A stretch of DNA of 62,000 nucleotides from Acanthaster planci (Eukaryota > Echinodermata > Asteroidea > Valvatida > Acanthasteridae): assembly GCF_001949145.1 (NCBI RefSeq), contig NW_019091417.1, positions 43,077-105,076 on the forward strand. Direction: 5' to 3'. The notes beneath the pieces were generated by a model. The model had not been told where the DNA came from. It ran no database searches and worked only from the letters and a program-made list of their open reading frames with translations. How positions within the stretch are numbered: position 1 is the first letter of the stretch; each line of letters starts with the position of its first letter. Shown here piece after piece: positions 1-12,500 of the stretch. The position numbers and the translations under genes were made by a program.

Positions 1-1
1 A

Positions 2-638
2 AGTGAAAAAAGGGCAGCTACGGAGCGACAAAAACAATTCTCTCGAGCCGTCCACTTGATGGAAACAGCTCCTCCAAAACAAACAGTGTTGTTTGGAGGT
101 GATACAAATCTACGAGATAAAGAGGTTGGTGAAATTTCATTTTGATGTTGCCAAGTATGACTTGAATTTACTCTGTGAATCTATTCAGACATCTTAACCT
201 GTTAACACCCTTTTTAGGAAAACAAAAATGGTACTAATTAAAGGATCTGAATGTTGGTTACAGGTGGAGAAGTTTTGCTTGCCGACATCCATTCATGATG
301 TCTGGGAGATGATTGGATCCCCTTCAGAGAGCAGATATACCTGGGATCAGACTAGCAATGATAACAAAGTCTGGCCATTCCGAAACCGATCACGCCTTCG
401 TTTTGACCGCCTTTATTTGAGGCACCCCGAAACGATGTCAGAAGTCCTAGCACCAAACACGTTCGATCTTCTTGGCAGAGAACGGCTCTCATGCAACAAG
501 TTTCCAAGTGATCACTGGGGCATTGTTTGTGATTTTCAGGTAAAAACGTCCCCACCACAGGTTGCAGAGGGGTCTCCTTCCAAAAATTCAAATCTTTGCA
601 TTCACTTGGACAATAAAACAGATATTTTCCTTCACTGA
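2..638 (+). CDS. TDP2: Tyrosyl-DNA phosphodiesterase 2-like, 3' part (two exons)
   Basis: TDP2 removes 5'-phosphotyrosyl adducts left on DNA by topoisomerase II and belongs to the Mg-dependent endonuclease/exonuclease/phosphatase fold. Exons read from the sequence are 2-124, ending at an aaagag|gttggt donor, and 264-638, after a ttacag acceptor, joined in phase 0. The first encodes the GDTNLRDKE segment that carries the family's catalytic Asp and Asn. The second encodes a HDVWEMIG...YTWD...LRFDRLYLR stretch and ends with the diagnostic FPSDHWGIVCDF, which holds the catalytic Asp-His pair. The order and spacing match the C-terminal third of human TDP2. The N-terminal UBA and first catalytic motifs lie left of the window. 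The reading frame continues about 30 residues beyond the usual end of the protein before a TGA. A possible donor at 540 (cag|gtaaaa) would shorten it, and an AATAAA at 612-617 sits inside this tail, so the exact C-terminus is uncertain. Confidence 0.87.
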
Positions 639-1128
639 GTACTTTCCAATCTATAGATGTCTTCACAACAAAAAAAGATCCAGCATGTCCAAAGCCTGGT
701 GTCGGTGTCATCACAACGTACATGTACTTTAACCACTTGGCACCAGATGACCTGTAATCACACATAATTTTCCTCCTTTGTTCCACGGAGAACGTGTACA
801 CTCATTTTGTTTACTGCTGTAAACACACAAAGTGTGGCACTACTTTAACCATGATCTCCATTAAGAAAAAGAACAAAAAATGCCCATTTTCAGAAAATTC
901 AAATCGCCATATCTCAGCAACGCCTCGACCAAATACAGACATATTGGTATCAATGTGCTCAGAATTATTCCCTCTTTCAACACAACACAGTCATAAAGCT
1001 TATAGAGCAACTTCAAAAATCCCATTTCTGTCCCTACATATGTCATTTGTTTGTGTACGACTACAAATGAAAGAGCTGAACCAAGTCATGTGATAAAATC
1101 AGGTGACCTTTTCTTTTCATAGTCAAAA
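639..1128. other. Spacer: TDP2 3' flank and hydrolase promoter
   Basis: About 490 bases separate the TDP2 stop from the next start codon. Several small open frames here look like chance frames, without domain signal or good splice sites. The distal end should contain the promoter of the next gene. The AAAATGGCCGCGCC word at about 1150, inside exon 1 of the next gene, resembles the YY1-type element often found just downstream of metazoan transcription starts. Confidence 0.4.
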
Positions 1129-4100
1129 ATGGACGAGCCGGAAAACAAAATGGCCGCGCCCTTGGAACAAAATGTGAGTGTTTCCTGATTTTGAAAGATC
1201 GTTACTTTTGTGGCTGCATATAGGTCTTTTAATTTGTTTCTATCGATAATTTTGTCAAGTACAACATTTGGAACATGAGAGGAACAAAAGCAAATACAAA
1301 TGGCCCAAGGAAGCGGCGAAATGAAAGGTCAAACAACTCTCAAGAAATACCGACAACAGCGGCAACCAACACCATGACCACAATGGAGGAGGGTACCGAC
1401 ATGATCGACCAAAGCGACGTGTATGTAAATCGAACAGCATCAACAGGTTCTCGAAGTAGCAGAAGGAAGGAAATGAGGCAGAAAAAGGTATCATTTTAGA
1501 AAAAATTTTTTCGTGGTTTTATATATCATGTTGGCCTGTTGACTATTGTAAGTAATCATTGATCTCCATTATATCATAGAGGAAGGAACACTTCCTCCAT
1601 GATTATATAGACTTGATAGGACATCGCGTCCGAAACGTGTCCCGCGTATTTTCAGGAGGATAAATAACAAGCGTTGCAAATTTCATTGCGTGCACTTTCA
1701 AATGGAGTTTCTTAAAAACCGGTTGAGATTTTTGTGCATCAATCGTCAGATTTTGAAGAAAAACTGAATTCTGGGCTCGGAATGGATAAATTTGGAAAGA
1801 ATAATGGTTGAGATGTACGCAGCAGTGAATTACCGGAGATCAGCGTCAAGTTTGGAAGAAGGAACAGAAGGAAATGTGAGTCACTTTTTTTTAGTTTCAG
1901 AAAGTTTCTCAAGTTGCACTTTATAATGCTTAACTTTAAGCCTGTATACATGTAGGCCTAGTAAGAAATTTATGACAGTCTATCTAGCCTATCAGGCATT
2001 GTAGGCCTATATGAAACTTGACTATCTCAAAGTTGGGACCGTCTGAAATGCTACTTATTGGCAAAAGTGGTTTCAAAACTGAATGACTGATTTGTTGTTT
2101 ATTTTCCCCAGATTTCACTGGAAAAATCTCCAAGACTGTGTTTGTCGGATCTAAAGATGCACTGAACCCAAATCGTGTGACAGACGATGTGATATGAGTG
2201 ACAGAATTCTTCGTGGCAGAGATGAAACCAAAGTGAGAAGCAGAGTGCTGATGTTTCTGTTGAATGAAGTTACAAACAAAGGGATTCAAAGCCTTCAACG
2301 CAATGAAAGAAACTTTGTCTACATAACAAAATTATTAGTTCTGTGTTAAAATATTGACTTTTTTATGCCGGCAAGTAGTTGTTAAATGTAAATCTGTATG
2401 TCAGGTTGTGAACTCAACTTTTTAAGCTGATTTATAAGTGTCTGTGTTAAAAACGGCAGTAAGTATGTTTGGTCACTCATTTAAAGCTGCGCTTACTTTG
2501 TGCTCACAGAAAAGATTCTCACACTTCCATATATCGCATGTCGGTTTTCAATACAATTCACTCAATATACATGTATGAATGAATTTTATTTAGTACAAGT
2601 TTTCCTGAGAGTGTGTAAAATTAAAATCATTTTATTGATGATTTTTCAGTGTTGGCTCTTTGAAACCAGACGGAAAAATACACAGACAGTTTGAACATCC
2701 TATTTACTGACAAAACCTATTGCATGTCCTGGTGGAATTCTCAAAGGTTTATACACTGAACAAATCATGATTGAACCGACCCAAAGTGGAAATATTGCTC
2801 AAGCGAGACCATAGACAATAGGTGTAGAAAAAATGAATTAAAACCAAACACCCACAAAAAGGAGTTAACATTTGAGTGGGTTAGTTAATAAGAAAATGGC
2901 CAGTTATTTCCTGAAATGATATTCTTGCATTTTCTGTTTATTTTTGGCTTGTTTTCGGGAGGGAGGCCGAGGGCTTAGCCATCATTCCATGAGAAAAAGG
3001 TTATGTTGACCAGAAATGCACGGCATACAGCATCACATTACCCTCCTGAAGCGCCGCCATTGTTCGGCTGCGCATTTTGTACACAAACAATGCGCGATGT
3101 CCTCCAGTCTATACAATGGAGATCAATGCTAGTAATATTGTTAATATTTTAATTTTTTTTGTGATTTTGTTATTTCTGCACAGACATAGCCTAAATTAGA
3201 TTTTAGGTGTTGCTCAAATCTCAGTGAGTGGAATTTATAGTAATTGAAGTGACTTGCACTGTATCATTGTTGAGAATATGATTCTTCCTAAGTGCCAACT
3301 GCTTTAATTTCAATGAAATTCGCATTGGGCCTAATAGCTTTGTTAATGTTAAAGGCTTTATCTTGTCTGTGTATGTCACTTATGATGCTTATTGTTTTCA
3401 TTACATTTTAAATTTTCTTGCCCTATTTCATCAAACAGGGTCTTCTTTCAAAATGTTTCCATGTTGGAAAGTATGTTTTACTTGTTCTGATTTTACCTGC
3501 CATACTGAACCATGCATCACTATATCGGGAAGCTGCCGAGTTGAAACCAAAGGGTAAGGCTCCGATCGTACAACTAGACGTGCTTTCTTGTGTTTGTATA
3601 GATGACTAGTTGCCAAATTCACAACAGAAATGAAGGAATTAAGAAAGGCAGCTCATTTACATGTACTTAAAACCCTGTTTCTATATATGATATCCATGTT
3701 GTTTCACATGCTTTCATCTGCAAAGGTTAGTGAGATTGTCCCATTTTCAATTGACATCTCCCTCAAAATGATAATAAAAGTGCCTCCATGTAAAAAAAAA
3801 GCTTACTGAGGGTGCAAGTGCAAAAGTCATCTTAGATTAACACCATTAGGTATTAACATCACACATGTAAAAGATTCCTGAAAGTAGTATTGCTGTAATG
3901 AACATCATTTTATCAAGAATATGCCGAGACTACAAAGTTTGTTTACAATCCAATTGCTTTATTTTCTTAGGTGAGTTGTACGATGTTGGTTGGAATCACA
4001 AGCTTCAACTGAACTGTGCCGGATCTGGAGCACCAACAGGTAAAATTACATGTGGTTTTGAGGTAACCAATTGCACTGTAAATTAGCCCTCTGGAGGAGA

Positions 4101-6987
4101 AAATGTTAAGATCCCTTGGCTGTGTGGCATTGTATTACTGCTTGTCTTTGTTTTGATTTCAGTTGTCCTTGACGCACCGACTGGTATGACATCTGATGTG
4201 TGGTGCTTGATTCAACCTAGGATTGCTAAATTCACCAGGGTGAGTATCTTTAGATTGTAAGACAAATATTTGTCGAAAATTCTACTGGCAGGGAGTAACG
4301 TCCTTGATACTTTTGCAAGGAAAAACCTTCCTTAATCTACCCGGGTCTTCGAAAACGTCTCGGTAGACTTTTGAGCATTTACAAAAGTTCAGGTTAAGTT
4401 TTTAAAACATGCCCTGGTTGTGAAATGATTAGAATAATCCAGCAGCTAGCAATAGAGATAGAATAAGAATAAATGTTGTTTAAGAGTAATTGCCTTGTTC
4501 CCATTTCATTCAAGTTGGGGGATTGTAGAAATGAATTATTAAATTTTGTACCTGTTTTCTTTTGGTGATCCATTCCACAGGTGTGTTCTTATGACCGGGC
4601 TGGACTTGGCTTCAGTGAAAGGACACCAATGGTCAGTTTGGAATCATTCAAATTAAGACCAGTGAAATAAATTGTCCTATCGTAATTATGAAATGTAACT
4701 TGGGCAGGGAATCAAATGTTAGTCAGGGGTAGTTATTTCATAGTAATAAAGTTATCAACAAACGATTTAAAGATATTAGGGCAGCAAGTGCATATCCCAA
4801 TGAGTTTCAGTACTGATCACTGATGTATGCTCATCAGTGTCTGTGCAAAGTCTTTTAATGCAAAATATAAACAACCAGACGAGTCGGAGTAGTGTAAAAG
4901 TGCAACCAGCTGTGAAGACATCTAATTACAGCAAAATATCTTTTGGTTGGCTTTTTTAACAGAATTTTTCATCAGAAGCCTACACAGTTGTCAATAAAGA
5001 GAGGGGTCAACCCAGCACCGTAGAGAGGTAAGCTTAAATAACCTCAAGTTTAATGCCTTCTTGAACAAATTAGCCCTATTTAGGGGAGGGTAGTGTAAGG
5101 CCTAATACATGTACATGTATTTGATTGGTAGGATGTGCAGGTATAGTGGTTTGAAACAATTATCGTCACCCCTAAAATATTGTATCATTGACTCCTTTTT
5201 TGTTTTTGCCTGTGTTGGTTGTTGTTAGTAATCAGACATAAATACTCAAACATGTAGTTTATTGCATCTTTTTTCAGGATGGCTGAAGACCTGTACCATC
5301 TGCTGCGATTTAGCAGCGACCAGCCTTTGCCATTTATCTTGGTGGGGTCAGAAATTGGCTCTTTAAATGCAAGGTTCTTCACTCAGATGTATGAAAGGTC
5401 AGTTGAAAGTTTACAGTGCAAACATTGTACAACAAATTCAAAGGATAAAATGGCACCTGCTCCAACAGTTTCCTTACATATGTACTACCTTTATTTTGAA
5501 TTTTTGCATTTCATTTTGATTTTTTTTCCCTCCAGTGCTGTGGCTGACTTAGTTCTAGTTGACCCTTTAGTTGAAGGAATGTTTGAGCTAGACGATGGAA
5601 TATGGAACAGCTTTTGGTGAGTTAGCTGATTTTTTGTCCAGTTTCCTCCTTTACAGACGTTTTACCTGTTTCTTCTACCTCCTCCATTTGACATTTACAC
5701 GGTTGTCAACTGAGGAACTACATGTATTGTGGGGGGGGGCTTCCCTGTAGTCATTTCAACTCTTCAAAAATTTCCTTACTCTTTTCAACTCGCCATTTTG
5801 AGCTTTAATTTGTCTAATTTTTCTTGCAGGTTTGAACATCTTTTACCCTCTTTCCAGTCACTGCAACTCTCTGCTGCTATTGGTCTATCCCGGATTGTCT
5901 TGCTACTGGGTCTAATGGAGCTGCCAATCACAGGCCAGGTTATACCAGAAGACGTTGTCATCAGACAAGTAAGAGTCTTTGTCATTGGTCAGCCGTTAAC
6001 TCTTACAACCCTACCATGATTTTTTTTCACTGAGCCCTGCAACTTCACTTTACAATTTGCACGAGGTAAAACTGACGTTTTTTATTGTCATTCTAGAAAT
6101 ACTTGCTGTGCCAGCCACGCCACTTGAGTTCCATTGTTGACGAGCATTATTTCATCAACCAAAGTCTATCACAGCTGAGGTAAAGAAAATGTTGAATGTT
6201 ACTCTCACATTGTAGAGACAGAAAAAGTAAGAGTTTTTGAGTGGGATGGGGTTCAGATTTTGCAAATAAATTTTGAGACCAGTACTTTGTGTACTGTCTG
6301 AGAAAACTGCCTCAGAAATTTTCAGTATTTATTTTTTAAAATTTCTTTTCAAATCCAGAACAGCGTTCCAAATCAAGCCATTTCCAGAATCAGTATCTGT
6401 GACCGTGATAACTGGCAACTATTACGATGATCAGCTACCCAGCTCACTCAACAAGGTGAGAGTTGTGGATTATCACTACACACTGGCAACTTTTATTTAC
6501 AGAGGACTCAAGACAGTGTTGTATTCGAGTCCATTACAAGTCCCTGTATTAGTCAATCACAGATTATTCATTCTTAAGCCAATTCACAAGCTATTCAACT
6601 AAGCTATGACAAAAACATTCTTTTGTCACTGTTAACCCTGTTATTTGTAACTGGCCTTGTAAAGGGACTTGTGAAAGGACTTGTGATGGACTTGAATACT
6701 GGCTTAAAAGAAAAGTAGAATTATTGGAAACCTTTCGCAACTGCTGCTAATCCTTGATTGTTTTCGGATTCTTCTAGGTATGGGCGAAATCTCAGCAACA
6801 CTTGATGTCCAAAATTCACCCCAATGCCAAGCACATCCTGATCAATGGAGCTGACCATCACATGTTATATCGCAATCCTAATGCCATCGTCGAGCCGGTA
6901 CGCAAGTTGGTGAAACAGTGGCGAGCCAGGAATAGCGCTGCTTACCAGAGGAGCTTAAAAACAAATACAGATTCGCCCCCCCAGTGA
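1129..6987 (+). CDS. Membrane-anchored alpha/beta-hydrolase with non-canonical nucleophile
   Basis: Thirteen exons join in consistent phase to give 459 residues: 1129-1173, 1260-1487, 3439-3553, 3971-4039, 4163-4239, 4581-4631, 4963-5027, 5278-5397, 5536-5616, 5830-5968, 6097-6179, 6359-6455 and 6778-6987. Residues 1-95 are polar and low complexity (Thr, Arg and Lys rich). Residues about 103-119 are one hydrophobic segment, likely a signal anchor. The remainder is an alpha/beta-hydrolase fold: a VVLDAPTG oxyanion-loop region, then CSYDRAGLGFSE (residues about 180-191), a nucleophile elbow at 240-244, a cap region, an acid-loop segment TGNYYDDQLP, and GADHHMLYRNP (414-424) with the catalytic-type His. 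The nucleophile elbow reads G-S-E-I-G, so Glu242 occupies the position normally held by Ser (codon 5351-5353). It may be a pseudoenzyme or use other chemistry. I do not recognise a named orthologue. Exons 1-2 rest on splice logic only, and the later exons are strongly supported. It is co-directional with TDP2. Confidence 0.85.
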
Positions 6988-9581
6988 ACCTCAAGAAAGT
7001 AGGACATCATAACATTCAGCAGATTACACTAAAGAGCATCTTTAAAAGTGTTGGAGGTCTCGAGGCTGGCCTTGGCCTCTTGGCTCGTGGAACCTAGACT
7101 CTCCAATGGCATGATGGAGCTAAATAGTTTTTTTATCCCCAGGGAACATACTTACTTCCATTGATTGTTGTGTGAAAAGGATAGCTTTTCTGTTGCATTA
7201 GGCTACATGTACTCATTGAAATTGTTTTCCTGGGTTGGGATCGCTTGAAATAAAAACCTACCTCTTTTGTGTTGTCCTTCGGTTCTACATTCCATGACAA
7301 GTTCTGCTTAAAAGGTGAAATGTAAGCTTTCTGTACAAACTTTGTTCTCTGCAAATTTCTAGAAAAGAATTTTCGGCCAAATTTCTGATTCACTCTTTGA
7401 CATTTTGAACGGTTTGTCAAAAATCAGGGGAACCAAAAATTGACCAAGAATTTACAGGGAGATTGGTTACTCTCTTCATGTGATTCCAAATACGTTGTTC
7501 ATTCTCATTTATATGGTTGCAGGACTCATTTGGCAACTGTGTGAACTTCAAACTATCTTACATGTACCTGATTTTGTTTTGGGATTAATAGCCTGCATTT
7601 AAGCCTTACCTTTTTACATTTTAGTTTTTATGATTGAAAAAATATTGAGGAATTATTTTGTGAGGAATTATTTTGTGGGGAATTGTATGTGTAAAGAGCA
7701 ATTAAAGTTTTACATTTTTCTCTTTTTGTTATGGTGGGGGACTCCATACTCCTACTTTGTTGAGAGAAATCTAAAAATTGAACTTTGCAACACCTGCCAA
7801 ACAAGAGGGAATTATGCCAATTCAGATTTGTTTACTGGGTTGTTAACAATGTTAACTGAAAGTACATGTAACTAATCAATGAAACACAGCACTTGGTTTT
7901 TTAATAGACAAAATAATCGGGATATTGTGGATATAGATGAATCTTGTGTGCCAGCCAACAGTGCCAAAAGTACTCATGTTGTATGTACATATGTAATAAC
8001 TGGCCTTGGCCTCGAATGGCAGTGACTCAGCCATGAAGGCTGTGGACTCGACTCCAACACTGATCTTTAACCCGTTGAAATAAACCTCTGGGACATGTCG
8101 CAACTTCAGTAAATAAACAGACAATTAAAAATAATGGATATTTCCAATGCTGGATGTACTGAGAGAGTATTATTCATTTTATAGTTAAGAAAAATCCGCT
8201 ACATTCAATATCCATCCACTTTTCAGGAAAAACATACTGTTTATGAAAACTTTACGGGCCTAGTTTTACTTACAATCCCCAATCATGTAAACATATCTTG
8301 CCCCGAACATTTAAGAACTATATTTTTGCCCTATACAATCCAGTGATAGTGTTGTACTAATGCCATCTACAAGTCAGTTTTCTTGACAGTTTAAACAGAT
8401 TTATTTCCTTTACACTTTTTGATTGTATAAACTCTCTATTTCCTGCTGTACAGTTGCCAATCTTCTCTACTTTTTATATTCATTTCAATTCCATACCTTT
8501 GTGCCTGGCTGTTTTGGCTTATCACCTTCGTATATGTACATAGTATTAGATGAACGTTTTTTATCTCTGAAGCAAAGAATAAATAAATGAATAGGAAAGT
8601 AACCCAGATGTACAGCTACATATATTTTTCTATATATAATTTCTAGGATTTCCATTTTCATGAATAGAACTATCAAGAATATGCGCAAAAAAAAGTAAAA
8701 TGGATGGGTGACCTTATTTAACATAGAATTCAAGATTGATTTCATTCCCTAGATGTGAATCTTTTGACCACCCAATTTAAAGACAGGAATGTATTTTTGA
8801 GTTAGTAAATAGTAGCAGTGGTTAGTGGTGTTCAGTCAGTACTGTCTATGAAAATTAACATTACGTAATTCTGTAGATTTTATGAAAAAGGAGAGCACCT
8901 GAGTACCATTGAGTGTCAATTCATGGTGTTGGTGACACTTACGTGCCACAGCATCAAATTGAAACCACCAAATGCAACAAATGGTATTTTGTTTGAAATG
9001 AATTTTGATACAACTGCATGTATTAGCACAGGAATGAAAACTGACCACATTAGTACGTACATGTAGCTGGCAAAATGTTTGTTACACTTAAATAGAAAAA
9101 GATGTTCAATTATGCAAGCATTTCTCATAACACTTCCATTGTAGTTCTCACAAAATAAAAAAGATGATTCAATAAATGCCCCGTGTTGATCTTGCTAACT
9201 TATAATATAAATATAAGAGTGATGTGAGCGTCGCGACTTTTAATGAATTCAACTGACCTTTGACCCTGCCAGTTGACAACAGATTGGCTGCAGTGATGTA
9301 CGTACATGTATCTTAACTGGATCAACGCGGGGAAAGTTCAAACCAATCAATTCTAAACAACACTTATCAGCACAAAATAATTCAAGGCAGAATCTGTGTG
9401 TACAGAATCTGGCATGTAACAAATACCGGCAAGGGGTTCTTAAACATGAAAGAAACATAAATATACACTAAAATAAAGGCAAGATAGTTTATAAGAAATA
9501 GGTAGGAAGTTACAAACTGAAACAATAAAAGCTTGGATACATTTAAATCATGGGAACATACATGTAGGCCTTCATCTGATG
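6988..9581. other. Convergent intergenic region
   Basis: This 2.6 kb spacer lies between the stop codons of the + strand hydrolase and the - strand TMEM241. It should hold both 3' UTRs. On the - strand an AATAAA occurs at 8405-8400, which would give TMEM241 a 3' UTR of about 1.2 kb. The open frames here are short, AT-rich and featureless. I see no other gene. Confidence 0.5.
7249..7254 (+). terminator. Polyadenylation signal for the hydrolase gene
   Basis: An AATAAA hexamer lies 262 bases after the TGA at 6985-6987. It is the first such hexamer downstream on the coding strand and gives a plausible short 3' UTR. Confidence 0.45.
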
Positions 9582-12500
9582 TCATGTGTTTTCATGTCTT
9601 TCAATCTCTAGCTTTTCACCAACATCATTTGTTGCTAAGGTGTTGCTTGTTGTCTTGGTAACAGTATAGACAGAATATGCGGTGACACCAAGAAATACAC
9701 TGGAATGAAATGCAACAAAATCTTGTCACTGGTAATAATAATGCTTGAAGAGTTGCAGCAATGATTTTTTTAGATGAAAGTTTCAAATTTTTTGGCAGTG
9801 TTGGCAATTTGCAAAAAATACCAGAAAAATGCGACAAGAAAACCAGTAAATTATGGAAACTGAATGGGTTTTTCATCATGCGCATTACTGAGAGGTAGCA
9901 ACTCTTGAAAAACCGAAGAAAAATTGATAAATTTGATGACCTTTGCAGGTCTCTCCAGCACTACATGTACATGAAAAAAATCATGATCGGAATACCTTTG
10001 GACTTTCAGAGAAATATTGGGTACTAGTCAATATCACAGTTTAATTGTCACTATGGGTGCGTTCGCGCAGTTGCTCCTGTTAAAACCAGTAGGGCACATG
10101 CGCATTACACTCTGGTATACTCTAGTACTCTAGCGAAAGTACACTCTCGCTGACTTGTGGGTCATACTCCAGCCGTTTGAATACTCAGGAGTATACTCAT
10201 GTTAACATGACTAGCTCGATCGAACACACCCTATATTTTCTTTGTTCCCTGGTATTCAGGATTTTTGAATGTAAACAAATGAACAGTCTCTGTGAACCAG
10301 CTTACTATACCATTCACTTGCCCTCACCAACAGATTCTGTAAAGTGCCTTTCGCAGCCTGTGCATGATGCATCATCCATGTATATGAATATTCTTTGGGG
10401 GAATGGCTCTGTTGCATGTTATCACTAACCTTAAAGCAAAGTCACCAGTGAACATCCCCTCAAAGATGGCCAGAGATACTAGGATCAGAACAGTCTTGGC
10501 ATTGGCTATGGCAAGTCTGGACAGCAGGGATGGGCTAGGACACCGACTAACACAGATACCAGTGAGATTCATTGCAGCTCCAAGGACACCACTGAAAAAA
10601 CATTAGAAAAGAAAAGTGGATCATTTTGTCTCATTTGTTACTCTATCAATGCAAGGAATAGAAAGAAGACATAAATATAATTTTGATTACATTTCACAAT
10701 TGTTGCCTGTGGTTTAGGGGTTGATGGTGTTTTGCACACCTGAGGGGGCAAATGGCACTTGAGGTGAAGCTGAGGGTGTCATTTGCCCCCGAGGGTGTAC
10801 AAAACCCATGGACCCCATCACAGCGGGCAACAATTGTTTTGTTATACAAATGTACTATGGTCGCAGATTTCACAGGAATGACCTTCTGCAAGGTGATCTA
10901 AAACACTTTGACAAATTAAAACCCTGTGAATAGTAAATTAGATATTAAATTCCAAGGAAAATTACAGATTGAGATGTCCTTCGTTCACATCGTTTTTTTT
11001 TGGGGGGGGCGAGTCTAGCATTTATAACAAACTCTTTTGACAGCAAAACCTGGGATTCATAAAGCATTGGGTTTTTTTTGAATGGTTGAATTGAAAGAAA
11101 TTATTGACACCAAAAGTATTGATAAGATTGAAGAGCAGACGAAAAGAGACATAGGCAAGAGCTTTTTATATGAGCAGCAATGCAGAAACAATGATCAGAG
11201 CTACAAGTTTCGCAAGCACATAGCTGGGAGCATGAACAGAAGTCTAATCATCTGGGGGCGGGGGACTCCGTCATGGTCAGAGTGAAGAGAGTGGCACATA
11301 CCAATGGACACAGTGCTTCAATGTCCCCAACATAGAGCACATCTCCTACAATAACAGGTGTGTTCTAGTACCATTGCACCTACATGATACATGCACCCTT
11401 GTAAACATCTCACGCGATCAGTTCACAAGCAATAAAAATTCTCTATCTATGACCTGGTATAACAAAAAATCATGTCTAGGGCCAACAACTTGCACATCAA
11501 TGATATTAAGAATTAAACAGTGCATGTACATGTACCTTTTCGGAAAAATAAGCTCCTTAAAATTAAAAATTTCAGGCCAGAGGCAACTGGAAGAGATCTG
11601 AAATGGCATTACCTTAAAATACAACCAATGTAGAATCGATACAGAAACCAATGAGGAAACTCCCGTGCTGCTACGATGTCACCTGGAGAAATGTAACACA
11701 GAGTACATGCAACAGCAAAGTGGCACATTAAACACTATTTATTTGAACTTGTTTGTGGCTTTTGGTTCAAACATCCTGAATTGGCAACTACACCGTAAGT
11801 TGGAAGCTGAATGAAGATATACATGTACTGTATATCCTCCCACAATAACTTTTGAAAGTACTAGAAAAATGCAACGCTTTCTGTCCCAGTTTCGGGCGTA
11901 ATTTTTTAAACATTTAACTACAGAAAAAAAACAAAACACACACACACACATAAAACTCTGCAGAACAGGTTTCAATGATGTATCCCCAAACTCTTTCTAC
12001 AAACCATGTATAATCATGGACTGCTGGGGAGTAACTTACATGTATGTGGTTTCACTTTTGTTTCTTTGATGTTCTTTGCAAGAACGTTTCTATTTGATTT
12101 GCATTTCATAAGCTCCTAAGTACATGTACGGGAGTCATTCTTCTTCAAAGACAAAACTCCATTCAGTCCGCTCACATTTTCTCAGGTACTTGCTGGAGGC
12201 AACTAACACCAAACTGAATGAAAATGGCTTTGCCGCAAGAGGAAAATGACTTTTCCAAGATTTTGAAAGTCATGCTTTAAGGAATGATGCTATTTGGACG
12301 ACTGCTATAAAGTGTATGGCACCTGTTGGACTACTTCTGAATGGGTGTTTTCTCTACACCGTGGTGCGCATTAAATCTATGCAATCCATTGTCAATGTCT
12401 ACTTGGCCAATTTGGCAGTTTCTGACACAACTAACTTGGCCTCCTTGATTGTTATTGCACTATGGCCGCGCAGTGAGCTACCAGGTGTTCGGATAGCCAT

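Noticed and set aside
11297-11341. Possible TMEM241 exon on - with good splice sites
   Set aside because: In the phase required by the exon ending at 11613 it meets a stop. Splicing straight to 10591 keeps the frame and the family match.
12219-12280. A separate short protein from ATG 12218
   Set aside because: Only 20 codons before a stop. It makes better sense as the frameshifted N-terminus of the nested receptor or as 5' UTR.
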